This document shows, one piece after another, positions 35,153 through 44,868 of a stretch of 64,000 nucleotides of DNA; the first letter of the stretch is position 1; each line of letters opens with the position of its first letter. The notes under the pieces are model-generated. The model did not search any database and was not told where the DNA came from. It was given only the letters and a program-made list of their open reading frames with translations. Location: positions 272,791 through 336,790 of the forward strand of contig CAZKBP010000002.1 of assembly GCA_964551015.1 (NCBI GenBank), read 5' to 3'. Source of the DNA: CAZKBP01 sp964551015. GTDB taxonomy: Bacteria; Bacteroidota; Bacteroidia; Cytophagales; Microscillaceae. Made by a program: the position numbers and the translations under genes.

Positions 35153-35237
35153 GACAGGTGGCGAGTGGCAATAGCGAGAGGTTTGCTTGGCATTTTGCCG
35201 TCCTGATCTCGCTAAAACTTGCAACTCACAACCTGCC
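35153..35237. repeat. Long imperfect inverted repeat downstream of the PorP/SprF gene
   Basis: The arms around CAGGTGGCGAGTGGCAATAG (left, from 35155) and CTCGCTAAAACTTGCAACTC (right, from 35208) are inverted copies with a 4-base gap and a few mismatches. It begins 12 bp past the stop of the minus-strand gene at 35249 and may end that transcript. The sequence resembles the hairpin at 21716-21773. Confidence 0.5.
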
Positions 35238-35248
35238 GCTAACGATGG

Positions 35249-36835
35249 CTACTCTGCACCTGTGGCCGTAACCGTAAACTCTGTACGGCGGTTCTTAATA
35301 CGCCCGAACTCAGAACGATTGGAGAGTACGGGCTGAGTGTCGGCAAAACCATCGGTAGTCATCCGGCTGGCATCAATGCCTTTGTCTACTAGATAGTTTT
35401 TGACGGCTTGTGCTCTTTCCAGAGAAAGCGTTTGGTTGTCCTTACCGATATTACAAGTGTGCCCTGAGATTTTGATCTCTACCCCACGATATTTTTTCAT
35501 CAGGTCTGCAATTTGATCCAGCAGAATCGCAGCCGTGGCATTGATATCCGCACTGATGTAATAGAAAAACACTTTGCGTTTGAAGATTTTTAGCTCCTCT
35601 TCACTGGGAACCAATATTTTGCTATCTGGGTCTACGATAAATCGGCGTGAGACCGTATCACTGAAAGCAATCACTTCATCCTCGATGGTGTTGACAATGG
35701 TAAAGAGGCTGTCTCCCTTCACTTCTCCCTCTACCCTTTCGGTGATGTAGATGGTATCACGAATCGGGTCACGTTCTTTGGGCACACGCTCTTCCAAGCA
35801 TTTTTTACCAAATTTAATTCCTAGGCTCAGCTCTACGGCAGCGTTTCCTAAGCTATTGAGTGGCTCCGAAGCCCCCAAATCATAGCTAAATCCAAGAAAG
35901 TACTTGGGCTGATGTACCTCCACCCCGATGGCCATATCAGCATTGCTATCGTACCAAGCGCCTAAGCCCAGCTTGCCTTCTCCAAAAAAGCCTTCTCTTT
36001 GCCCTGAGGCAAAATTGTAATAAAACAAAGAACCCATCCGGTACTCATCGGACTTGGCAATTCGTATCCAACGCAAATTAGGCTGGATAGAAAAAACAGG
36101 AAATAAATCTCCCCCCACGTTAAAGGTATAGCCTCCCGTGATGACCCACTGCGGATTCAAGGCATTTTGGTCACCCAAGAAAGCCACATTGGGTTGATTG
36201 ACATTTTGCATATTAATCCCGAAATAAGCTTTTTGATTGCCACAGTGATCTGCCCAATAAAGTAACCCTCCCAAGTTCATCAGAGGAAAAGCTGTACTGA
36301 GATTAAACAATTCTCCTTCGGGAATGGCGGGTTCTCCGAGGGCTTCTCCGATCGTACCGTCTCCAATCCACTGATTGCCTGTACTCACGGCTTCTTCATT
36401 GACCCGACGCTGAAAAAAACCGATTTGCCCCCCCACGCTCAGGTACATGCTGTATTTACGAACTGTAGAATCGCCCCCATTCGCTGGGCGTAAATTAAAA
36501 TTAAACGCGGCCGTGGCTAAGCCTCCCGTGGTAGTCAGTAAGCCATCTTCACCGGTCTTGTCTTGTAAGAAAGAAAGTCCAAAGCCCGCTTTTCTTTTGG
36601 TAATGCCTTTGATCCAGGGATAGATGACAGAAACCATCGGTGTTTCGTAAGCAGAGCCCTGTCCGATGAATTGATTTCGATAGTTGAGTACCACTTGCAT
36701 CTGATTTTGAGTAGCAATCATGGCGGGGTTGGTCTGTACAGGGGAGAGATGGAATTGTGAGAAGTTCACATTCTGCGCCTGTACGTAAGAGATCAGGGAA
36801 AGAATAATTACCCATCCGGTAAAGAATCTTTTCAT
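35249..36835 (-). CDS. PorP/SprF-family protein with C-terminal OmpA domain
   Basis: I chose the ATG at 36833-36835 because it opens a signal peptide (MKRFFTGWVIILSLISYVQA); an ATG at 36874 is also possible. Residues up to about 330 are the PorP/SprF outer-membrane barrel (NFSQFHLSPVQTNPAMIA, WADHCGNQKAYFGINMQN, GYTFNVGG). The C-terminal 110 residues are an OmpA-type peptidoglycan-binding domain (ISGHTCNIGKDNQTLSLERA, NRRTEF). PorP/SprF proteins assist export or anchoring of type B T9SS substrates such as SprB. The gene lies 50 bp downstream of a giant type B protein gene on the same strand, which fits that partnership. Confidence 0.85.
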   Translation of the reverse strand: MKRFFTGWVIILSLISYVQAQNVNFSQFHLSPVQTNPAMIATQNQMQVVLNYRNQFIGQGSAYETPMVSVIYPWIKGITKRKAGFGLSFLQDKTGEDGLLTTTGGLATAAFNFNLRPANGGDSTVRKYSMYLSVGGQIGFFQRRVNEEAVSTGNQWIGDGTIGEALGEPAIPEGELFNLSTAFPLMNLGGLLYWADHCGNQKAYFGINMQNVNQPNVAFLGDQNALNPQWVITGGYTFNVGGDLFPVFSIQPNLRWIRIAKSDEYRMGSLFYYNFASGQREGFFGEGKLGLGAWYDSNADMAIGVEVHQPKYFLGFSYDLGASEPLNSLGNAAVELSLGIKFGKKCLEERVPKERDPIRDTIYITERVEGEVKGDSLFTIVNTIEDEVIAFSDTVSRRFIVDPDSKILVPSEEELKIFKRKVFFYYISADINATAAILLDQIADLMKKYRGVEIKISGHTCNIGKDNQTLSLERAQAVKNYLVDKGIDASRMTTDGFADTQPVLSNRSEFGRIKNRRTEFTVTATGAE

Positions 36836-36884
36836 AGACAAAGCATATTTTGTGAAAAAGTTGAATTGTGTCATTTTTATAAAT

Positions 36885-39800
36885 TTAGCGAATCAATACC
36901 ACGCTACCAGTTTCATTGATTTCTTGTCCGTTTACAAATCTACCCTTGACTGACCAGACATAGTTGCCACTGGGTTGAGGGGTGCCGTTGTAGTTACCGT
37001 CCCAGCCGATTTCATCATTAAAGTTACCGCCTTCGATCCAATCGTTACCCTCAAAAAGGAGTTGACCTAAGCGATTAAATACTCGGAATTTAACCTGCCC
37101 AATCCCTAAGCCATAAACTTGAAATACATCGTTTTGCAAGTCCGAGTTAGGTGAAAAAGTATTGGGCACAAAAAACTCGATGGGCACTGCTTTGAAGCTC
37201 ACGAGCACCGTATCTGTACAGCCTTTATCATTGGTAATAATGACCTGATAGCTAAATACCGTACTGGTATCTTCGAAGCTCAATGCCAGCGTAGAATCCA
37301 TACTGACGATCGTGCCAGGTTGAGAAAGATCAATCCATTGGAACTCCTGTGCGTCTGTCCCTCTGGCTATCAACTCCAGTTGATCTCCCGTGGCCACGCT
37401 AATAAGCGTATCTCTGCGAGGCTCAATAGAAAGATTAGTATAAAAATCAGGTGATAAAAACTCAATCCGTGCATCTGGAATGAGCTTGGGCGCGAAAATA
37501 ATGTCAAAGTCTGCCGTACCCGTACAGCCTCCATCATCCACCACGCTCACCGTATAACGGCCAACCCCCAGACTCTCCAAACGAAGGATATTATTGCCAA
37601 AAGGTAGCGTACCTGAGGCAAAAGGTGCGCCATCTTGCAACACCTCATAGTCATAAGGGCCAACCCCCTCGAGGATTTCTACTACTAACAAACCACTCGT
37701 GTCATTATCACAGGTTTCTACATTAATTAAAATGTCATCTACAATACTAAGTACCTTATTGGGGTCAACTGTCACTTGTAGAGGCGTTCTTGCTCCCTCA
37801 CATCCGGCGGCGTTCTGCCCTGCTACGTAAAAAGTATGGGGGCTTCCTGCCAAGCTCAAAACGGGCGTAGCAAAAGGCTCATTCAAGGCGGTGCTATCCA
37901 GAGGAGTCCCCCCGTCGGCTACATCATACCAGATGTACTGCACGGCCGTACTACTATCAGCTGTAATCCGTAGATTGGCACTTCTTTCTTCGCATATAGT
38001 GCGATCTTGGGCCACTGGAGGGGTCGGACTGGTCAAGACATTCACGGTGATGCTATCATTTTGGAAACAGCCACTGGAATCTACTACTTGTCTCAGGCTC
38101 AATGTACCCACCCCCGCGGTTTGCCATCGCACGCTGACTTGATTCGTACCTTGTCCTGATTCTATGATTCCATTCGTAGAAACATTCCACTGGTAGGAAT
38201 TACCCGGTTCGGTTACTACGGTATAGACATTTACTCCTGTTTCGCAGACATCACCTAAACCATCCGTAGAGGTGATGGTTGGATTAGGTATTTGGTTAAT
38301 TCTTACAAAACCCATATCTCCAAATTGACTGGGCAAGGGAGTGCTGACCATACAGACCGAGCCTGCTACTTGGATATCTACGCTAAGGGTTCCAAAAGTT
38401 TCGCCCACCAACCACTCGACCTCTATTTGACGCGTATTTTGACCACTGACGATCACTCCACCACTCACTGTCCAAGTGTAAATGTACGTTTGTCCGGCAG
38501 GTGCCTCGGCGGCTAGATAGGTTTCTACACTGCTTTCACAGACATCAAAATTACCTGTGATGTCTGTATTAGGTCTTTGGATAATTTCTATATCAATTGA
38601 ATCTTGATTTGCGCAGCCCGTAGCCACGATGGATTCTTCTACGATTAAGCTACCGGGTGAAGTGCCATTCCAGACTACACGGATGCTATCGGTTCCTTGA
38701 CCTGATAGAATGGTTCCTTGGCTAATGCTCCAATTGATCGTGTTTCCACTATCTACGATGGTGTAGCTCAATGTATCTCCCTGACAGGTACTGAGATCTC
38801 CTGTGATTTCTGGCTGAGGAATCGGATCAATCGTGACCATTAAGGTATCCCGACCCGAGCATCCTGTAGCAACAATGGTTTCTTCTATAATCACCATGCC
38901 CGGATTTGTACCTGACCATTCTATGGCTACATTTTGCGTTCCTTGACCACTCATAATGCTTCCATTGACCGCGATCCAATTAATTTGATTGCTGGTAGCC
39001 AAAATGCTGTAAGATTGAATATCGGCTTCACAGACACTGGCATTACCAGTGATAGCAGGTGTAGGAAAAGGGTTAATGGTTACATCGAGCGTGTCTCGGT
39101 CAACACAGCCCGAAGCTGTAACCTCTTCGGTGATAATTAGTTGGCCGGGATTGGGCCCTGTCCAAACGACAAAAAGACTATCTGTATTCTGGCCCGAGAC
39201 AATGGTTCCGTTGCTAATGCTCCAAGTAAACGTATTACCCGAGTCAAATATTTGGTAGAGCGTAGTATCGCCTTCACAGACGGTTACATTACCATTAATC
39301 CCCGGATTAGGACTTTGGAAGATAATTATATCTAATGTATCCGTAGTAGAACAACCCGAAGCCGCGATGCCTTCCTCAATCAGAATTGAGCCTGCGCCGG
39401 GTGTGTCCCAGATGACCTCTACACTATTTGTTCCTTGACCTGAGGCTACGCTTCCGCCGTTCACTGTCCAAGTGAATTGATTCCCACTGTCTACCACACT
39501 GTAAGCAATGGCTTGATCTGTACAAACGGTATCTATTCCCGTGATAGCAGGGGTAGGAATCGCATTTACATCCACAAGAAGCGTATCTATCACAGGGCAG
39601 GAAACCAAAGGGTTAATCTCTTCTAAAATTACCTCACCTGTACCCGCTATATTCCATTCTACTTGGATACTATTGGTATTTTGACCCGAGATCAAAGTCC
39701 CGCCATTTACTGTCCAAGTAAAGTTATTGCCACTGGCAGGGGTTGTATAATTTTGGATTTCATCCACACAAACCGTATCAATTCCACTGACCACAGGAGC

Positions 39801-42800
39801 AGGGATAGGCTCGATCAAAACTTGAATGGTATCTGCGTTAGTGCAATTGGAGGTACTACTAGAATCTACTTCCAAGACGATTACCTCGCCTATACCATCA
39901 GTTGACCAATTTACCTCGATACTGTTCGTGTTCTGTCCTGCGGCGATGATTCCACCATTGACTGTCCATATATAGTCATTTCCTGAGTTTGGTACTGAAT
40001 AAAGTCCCAAATCATTCAGACACAAGGTATCTTGTCCACTAATAACGGGCGTGGGCTGGGTATTAATGGTAATGTTGTTGGGGCCGACGGTATTGTCACA
40101 ACCTGCGGGATTTGTGACCGTCAACTCGATCGTACCCACTCCGTTGCTTCCCCAGGCTACTTCTATTTGGTTGGCATCTACCTGACTGAGGGTGGTGGTA
40201 TCTGCTGGCAGGATTCTCCCTCCTCCGGTGAGTGTCCAAGTGTAAGTATGACCTGATAAAGAATCGGCGGTGTAAATTACGGTTTCGTTTTCACAGACCT
40301 GGTTAGGTCCCATAAAATTAGCATTGGGCAAACCGACCGCGATTGCTTCCACGGGAATCCGATTGGTTAAACAGCCATCTCTCTCAATCGCTACATAGAA
40401 AGTAGTGGTATCCGAAATAGTTCTGGTTAGCGTATTACTGGTTTCACCTGCTAAGGGAGTAGGATTGGTAGGACTATCAAACCAACGGTATTCTCCATCA
40501 AAGCCTCCTCCGACCACCAGGTCTATCTCTACCGAAGGTGTAACTAAACAGACAGGGGCATTATTCACGATAGTAGGTGCTTGCAAATTGTTTATTTCTA
40601 CGGCAGCTACTCCAGAAATCAGTTCTCCACAGGTAATATCAGTAATGACGACTCGGTAGAGCGTAGTTTGGGTTACGTTGCTGTAATTAAACTGGTCATT
40701 GCCTGCATTACCAGCTGATACCCACGTATTTCCTCCGTTGGTGGAAGTTTCCCAACGGGTTACCCTATTGGGGTTTGGTGCTCCGATGTAATCTACCAAA
40801 GTCAGTGTACCTGTATTGCCAAAAGGGCAAACAATCGCTGAGCCTTCTATTCTTCCGGCGGGTTCGTTGGTGAAAGTTCTTCGGACTACGCCACTATTTT
40901 TATCTGTGACATAAACCTCTCCAGTAAAATCAGCAGCTACTCCGCTGGGGTAGCGGAAATCGGCATTTAGTGCCGAGACGCTGTCTATGCCTGGCCCTCC
41001 TAAATTTCCTGATCCAGCATAAGTAGTCACTTGTCCACCTTCTATTACCTTGATTTGATGATTAGAACGATCTGCTACATAGATTCGCCCATTATTAGCC
41101 ACAGAAACATCTACTGGATAAAAGAACCTAGCCGTGTTGGCAGCGCCATTCACGCTTTGTTTAGAAGCTATGGTTGGAAAGAAAGGCCCACTTCCCGCCA
41201 AAGTAGTGGTAGTACCATCGGGAGCCACTTGACGAATGACGTGATTGAAAAGATCCGCCACGTACAAATTGCCAGTACTATCAATATCTAAGCCACTCGG
41301 AAAGGCGAAGCGAACCTGCATAGGGTCGGTACTATCTTGATACCCAGCACTCGAGGTAATATTAGACGTACCCGTGAGGCTAGTCACCATACCATTCGTG
41401 CTAATTTTTTTGATCTTATGATTTTCACCATCTGTCACGTAAATATTTCCCTGAGGGTCTAAGGCCACATCGGTGGGCTTCCGAAATAGCGCGTTCAAGG
41501 GATTGTTACTATCTTGATCCCCATCCACATTGATGGTTCCAGCGACCGTAGTTACTTCTCTCGTGTTGATGTTAATCCGCCGGATTGCGTGGTTATTTTT
41601 GTCAGCTACATAGAGATTACCAAATATATCAGTATCAATACCAGAAGGCCGATTAAACTGAGCACTAGCTCCTACTCCATTATTAATACCTAATGTACCT
41701 CCGGCGACCAAGCTAACTGTACCAGTAGCGATATCTAGCTCTCTAATGGCATGGTTTAGCTCATCACATATGTAGAGTTTACTACCATCGGGAGAGAAGG
41801 CTATATTGACACTAGCGTCATTGAGCAAATTTCCCTGATCAGAGGCTTGGGTGCCAAAATTAAATCCACTCGCCACAGTTGTAACTTGACGTTCGGCACT
41901 TACGTTTTCGCGGATGCTTATCTCGACGGAAGCATTGTAGGTACAATTTGCATCTGCGGTAGAAAAAGTAACGGTATAAGTCCCCACTGTACTAGCCGTA
42001 GCATCAATCACCCCTGTACTGCTATTAATTGACAGTCCAGCAGGAGTGGCAGAATAACAATTACCACTAGGGCACGAAGGCGGGAAGCCAGAGCTGGCTC
42101 TAACGATCGGATTCACGTCAGAGTCGCTATCGCAGATGGTATTGTCGGCACTAGGATTGTAGTCAAGGGTGATGGTGGGACAAACTCTGGCGTGCCAAAT
42201 CTCCGTACCAATGGCTTGCCCTCCCAGGCCTCCGTTGGCATTAGCCACGAAGTAAAACCCTCCATTGGGCATGGGCGTAATTTGTCCAAAGTCACTGGCT
42301 CCTTGCCCAAAAGAGAAATATTCATCACTGATATTGTTTACTGGGTCGTGGTACCAGAAATAACCACGATTTGGGAAAACTGGATTGACATTTCTGACAA
42401 AAAAATACAGTAAAGTACCGACCTTAGTCAGTTCAATTGGGTCAGGGTTATTCGCCAAAGGAAGCGGAATTTTCTGTGTACTGATTGCGGTTCCCGTGCT
42501 CGTATACAAATCTCGGCGACCGGCAGAATCAGCCACGAAGAAGAGTTCTCCATTAACATCCGTTAGCTCACCTGGGTTTGATCCACCTATAGCATTAATA
42601 TCTCTCACCAAAGCAGCAGCTCCGGTGCTGGCACTATAACGCCACAGTTCCACATTGCCGGGAGAGCCAGCTGCGAAATAAAGATTGTCCCCTGACACCA
42701 CGGGGGCTACGGTAGGATCTACCACAATTCCCGCTCCCCCTAAGTTAACGGGTTGTGTACCCGCCGAAGTCCCATCACTTCTCCACAGAGCAGGCCCTGT

Positions 42801-43658
42801 ATCTCCGTTAGCGATAAAGAAACAGGCGTCATCAAAGCTAACCAAAAATCTGGGATTAGAAGACCCCACAGTTCTTAGGTTTCTCACCAAGAAAGTATTA
42901 CCTGTATTGGGATTGCGCGCCCAGAGTTCACGGTTGGGTGTAGCGAGGGTACCATCATCTGCGCTGAAGAAAAGCCAAGGTTCGCCACTGATGATTACTT
43001 CGGTCAGATTTTGGGGAAGGGAACCTTGTGTACCGTTGGTGTTGATGTCTCTTTCCAAGACGGTACCAGCCGTGGTACCGTCGCTACGCCAGAGCTCAAT
43101 GTTGCCCGCGGTGCCACTGGAAGCGGCTAAAAAGAGAAAATTACCCGCCACGGCTAGGTTCTGCGCATTACCATTCCCGCCGGGTATAAAATCTTTAATG
43201 AGTTCCCTGCTCAATGGGGAAGCCCTTACGGCCCATAAGGCTCCTCCAGATACAGGGCTGGTGGAAGAAAGCCGCCCTGTGGCCGAGAAAAAACATTTGC
43301 TCTGGAAACCAGTCAAGTGCGTAGGATTAGAACTGGATGTCCCAGAGAAAACATCTACTTTTGAAAAAAAATTGGGAAGAAACGAGGGGAGCGTCGTAGT
43401 ATATAACTCTCTCTCATCAGCAGCTCGGGCAGACATATAGAGAAAATCTCCTACACTCTCTAACCACTCAGGACTAGAAGAAGGAAGATTAAAATTGATG
43501 TCAGTCGAGATAGGCGGTTGGTGTGTTTGTGCGCTCAGGATGCTCCCTCCAAGCCAATTTAAAGCAAACAAACAGAAGACTAAACCCCATGACCTACTGG
43601 ACAAGCGGTTCTGTAAATTTAGAAACATATACTTTGTAATTTTATAGTTCTGTGCCAA
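36885..43658 (-). CDS. Giant T9SS type B adhesin with NHL and PKD-like repeats
   Basis: The 2257-residue protein has a signal segment ending near LSAQ. The N-terminal 500 residues hold repeats of the type ELWRSDGTTAGT. A CxxxC-type Ig module follows, then five or six NHL repeats (GNLYVADKNNHAIRRI, GNIYVTDGENHKIKKI) forming a propeller. Next come nine PKD-like repeats of about 70 residues (ITGxxTVC...YxxxxSGNxFTWTVNGGxIxSGQGTN...W). The C-terminus (FVPNTFSPNSDLQNDVFQVY ... GWDGNYNGTPQPSGNYVW) is the gliding-motility-associated type B sorting domain. It is likely a surface adhesin working with the PorP/SprF protein next to it. A later start at 43628 is possible. Confidence 0.88.
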   Translation of the reverse strand: MAQNYKITKYMFLNLQNRLSSRSWGLVFCLFALNWLGGSILSAQTHQPPISTDINFNLPSSSPEWLESVGDFLYMSARAADERELYTTTLPSFLPNFFSKVDVFSGTSSSNPTHLTGFQSKCFFSATGRLSSTSPVSGGALWAVRASPLSRELIKDFIPGGNGNAQNLAVAGNFLFLAASSGTAGNIELWRSDGTTAGTVLERDINTNGTQGSLPQNLTEVIISGEPWLFFSADDGTLATPNRELWARNPNTGNTFLVRNLRTVGSSNPRFLVSFDDACFFIANGDTGPALWRSDGTSAGTQPVNLGGAGIVVDPTVAPVVSGDNLYFAAGSPGNVELWRYSASTGAAALVRDINAIGGSNPGELTDVNGELFFVADSAGRRDLYTSTGTAISTQKIPLPLANNPDPIELTKVGTLLYFFVRNVNPVFPNRGYFWYHDPVNNISDEYFSFGQGASDFGQITPMPNGGFYFVANANGGLGGQAIGTEIWHARVCPTITLDYNPSADNTICDSDSDVNPIVRASSGFPPSCPSGNCYSATPAGLSINSSTGVIDATASTVGTYTVTFSTADANCTYNASVEISIRENVSAERQVTTVASGFNFGTQASDQGNLLNDASVNIAFSPDGSKLYICDELNHAIRELDIATGTVSLVAGGTLGINNGVGASAQFNRPSGIDTDIFGNLYVADKNNHAIRRININTREVTTVAGTINVDGDQDSNNPLNALFRKPTDVALDPQGNIYVTDGENHKIKKISTNGMVTSLTGTSNITSSAGYQDSTDPMQVRFAFPSGLDIDSTGNLYVADLFNHVIRQVAPDGTTTTLAGSGPFFPTIASKQSVNGAANTARFFYPVDVSVANNGRIYVADRSNHQIKVIEGGQVTTYAGSGNLGGPGIDSVSALNADFRYPSGVAADFTGEVYVTDKNSGVVRRTFTNEPAGRIEGSAIVCPFGNTGTLTLVDYIGAPNPNRVTRWETSTNGGNTWVSAGNAGNDQFNYSNVTQTTLYRVVITDITCGELISGVAAVEINNLQAPTIVNNAPVCLVTPSVEIDLVVGGGFDGEYRWFDSPTNPTPLAGETSNTLTRTISDTTTFYVAIERDGCLTNRIPVEAIAVGLPNANFMGPNQVCENETVIYTADSLSGHTYTWTLTGGGRILPADTTTLSQVDANQIEVAWGSNGVGTIELTVTNPAGCDNTVGPNNITINTQPTPVISGQDTLCLNDLGLYSVPNSGNDYIWTVNGGIIAAGQNTNSIEVNWSTDGIGEVIVLEVDSSSTSNCTNADTIQVLIEPIPAPVVSGIDTVCVDEIQNYTTPASGNNFTWTVNGGTLISGQNTNSIQVEWNIAGTGEVILEEINPLVSCPVIDTLLVDVNAIPTPAITGIDTVCTDQAIAYSVVDSGNQFTWTVNGGSVASGQGTNSVEVIWDTPGAGSILIEEGIAASGCSTTDTLDIIIFQSPNPGINGNVTVCEGDTTLYQIFDSGNTFTWSISNGTIVSGQNTDSLFVVWTGPNPGQLIITEEVTASGCVDRDTLDVTINPFPTPAITGNASVCEADIQSYSILATSNQINWIAVNGSIMSGQGTQNVAIEWSGTNPGMVIIEETIVATGCSGRDTLMVTIDPIPQPEITGDLSTCQGDTLSYTIVDSGNTINWSISQGTILSGQGTDSIRVVWNGTSPGSLIVEESIVATGCANQDSIDIEIIQRPNTDITGNFDVCESSVETYLAAEAPAGQTYIYTWTVSGGVIVSGQNTRQIEVEWLVGETFGTLSVDIQVAGSVCMVSTPLPSQFGDMGFVRINQIPNPTITSTDGLGDVCETGVNVYTVVTEPGNSYQWNVSTNGIIESGQGTNQVSVRWQTAGVGTLSLRQVVDSSGCFQNDSITVNVLTSPTPPVAQDRTICEERSANLRITADSSTAVQYIWYDVADGGTPLDSTALNEPFATPVLSLAGSPHTFYVAGQNAAGCEGARTPLQVTVDPNKVLSIVDDILINVETCDNDTSGLLVVEILEGVGPYDYEVLQDGAPFASGTLPFGNNILRLESLGVGRYTVSVVDDGGCTGTADFDIIFAPKLIPDARIEFLSPDFYTNLSIEPRRDTLISVATGDQLELIARGTDAQEFQWIDLSQPGTIVSMDSTLALSFEDTSTVFSYQVIITNDKGCTDTVLVSFKAVPIEFFVPNTFSPNSDLQNDVFQVYGLGIGQVKFRVFNRLGQLLFEGNDWIEGGNFNDEIGWDGNYNGTPQPSGNYVWSVKGRFVNGQEINETGSVVLIR

Positions 43659-43834
43659 AACTGATCCCTTATGTATACGGGACGCTTAACAAAGGTAACA
43701 GATCAAAAAGGAGCCTTGTTGTTTTCTGAGGAGACTTTGAGTTTCGCTGGTCGGAATAAATTAATCATCAGGGTGAAATGCTTCGTGCAGCAATCCCATT
43801 CATTTTATTTATAGAGCAATCATATAAATACAAA
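43659..43834. other. Intergenic region upstream of the adhesin gene
   Basis: No gene is seen. The region must contain the promoter of the adhesin operon, but I cannot point to a clear box. Confidence 0.35.
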
Positions 43835-43872
43835 AAACTACCAAGCGATAATCGGGCTAAACCAAGTAGTTT
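43835..43872 (-). terminator. Probable terminator of the dprA/J-domain transcript
   Basis: On the minus strand AAACTAC (43872-43866) pairs with GTAGTTT (43841-43835), with a partly structured 24-base loop, and the stem ends in a T-run. It lies about 90 bp after the J-domain gene. Confidence 0.5.
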
Positions 43873-43962
43873 CTCCGAAATCTTTACAGCTTTATTCGTT
43901 TATTGGAGAAATAAGTTTAGCTTTTTGAGAGATAAATCTTACGCGACCTGATTTTTTATCAA

Positions 43963-44835
43963 TTAATTGCGACAATATTGTTTTTGCAATCCCAAAGAAT
44001 CCTTTATTCCTAAATCCAGTGCTCTTTTGAGATCTTCACAGGCAACTGATAGAGAGAATTCTGCTTTGATCTTGGCATAGGCCAGACTGTAGTGGTATTT
44101 GGCCTGTGATTGGTCTTTTTCTAGAGTTTCACGGAGTGCCTCAACGGCTTTGGGAAAATCATACATTTTGAAATAGCAAATCCCCCTTAGATAGTACCAT
44201 TCGGCAGGAGGATCAGGATTATTCTGGATAATCCAATCATAATCTAAAATTGCCCCAAAGTAGTTGTGTAACTTGTCTTTGTTGATGCTTGCTCGCAAAA
44301 GATAGGCTTCATTTAAATCTTCATCAAACTCCAAAGCCTTATCAATCTCTACCATGGCGGCCCAATATACACCATCCTCAGTCATCTCCTGAGCTCTTTG
44401 GTAATGCTTTCTAGCCGTGTAATGGGTCATATATCGGTAAAAAAAGAAAGAACCTACCCCTACGACCAAAAAAGCTAAAATGGAGAAAACTTTGATTTTA
44501 AACTGCAATGCCTTGGAAACATGGTTAGCGGGATCATAGCTATTCACGTAAGGCTCGTAGCTAGTTTGGGTATTTGTATAAGCTCGTTGATAGTTTGTAG
44601 ATTGAGAGGATGGGGGGTACAAGTAATTATTAAGCCTCAGGTCATAGTAGTACTTTTTGGTCTGATCGGAAAGAATCTGATAAGCTTCGTTTACTTGCTT
44701 GAATTGTTCCTCTGCCTGAGGATTATTTGGATTGCGGTCTGGGTGATAAAGAAAGGCCATTCGCTTGTAAGCAGAACGGATTTCCTGAGAGCTAGCTTGA
44801 GTGGAGATGCCTAATATTTGATAATAGTTTCTCAT
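43963..44835 (-). CDS. J-domain protein with membrane anchor and TPRs
   Basis: The 290-residue protein starts with a complete J domain (NYYQILGISTQASSQEIRSA, with the HPD motif in FLYHPDRNP), then a polar linker rich in Tyr, Asn and Ser, one membrane helix (about residues 113-132), and three or four TPR-like helical pairs. The HPD motif means it can stimulate an Hsp70 ATPase; membrane placement suggests local recruitment of DnaK. It follows dprA by 33 bp on the same strand, so the two are probably co-transcribed. The client is unknown. Confidence 0.85.
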   Translation of the reverse strand: MRNYYQILGISTQASSQEIRSAYKRMAFLYHPDRNPNNPQAEEQFKQVNEAYQILSDQTKKYYYDLRLNNYLYPPSSQSTNYQRAYTNTQTSYEPYVNSYDPANHVSKALQFKIKVFSILAFLVVGVGSFFFYRYMTHYTARKHYQRAQEMTEDGVYWAAMVEIDKALEFDEDLNEAYLLRASINKDKLHNYFGAILDYDWIIQNNPDPPAEWYYLRGICYFKMYDFPKAVEALRETLEKDQSQAKYHYSLAYAKIKAEFSLSVACEDLKRALDLGIKDSLGLQKQYCRN

Positions 44836-44868
44836 TTTATAAAGATACGCTATTCCCCTTTTTTCACG

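Noticed and set aside
35081..35250. SAM riboswitch before metK
   Set aside because: The leader from the -7 box is only about 40 bp, and the hairpin further up belongs to the end of the neighbouring gene.
36885..43658. Plus-strand frames of 60-250 codons opposite the giant adhesin
   Set aside because: Shadows of a repeat-rich coding region with a clear T9SS type B end on the minus strand.
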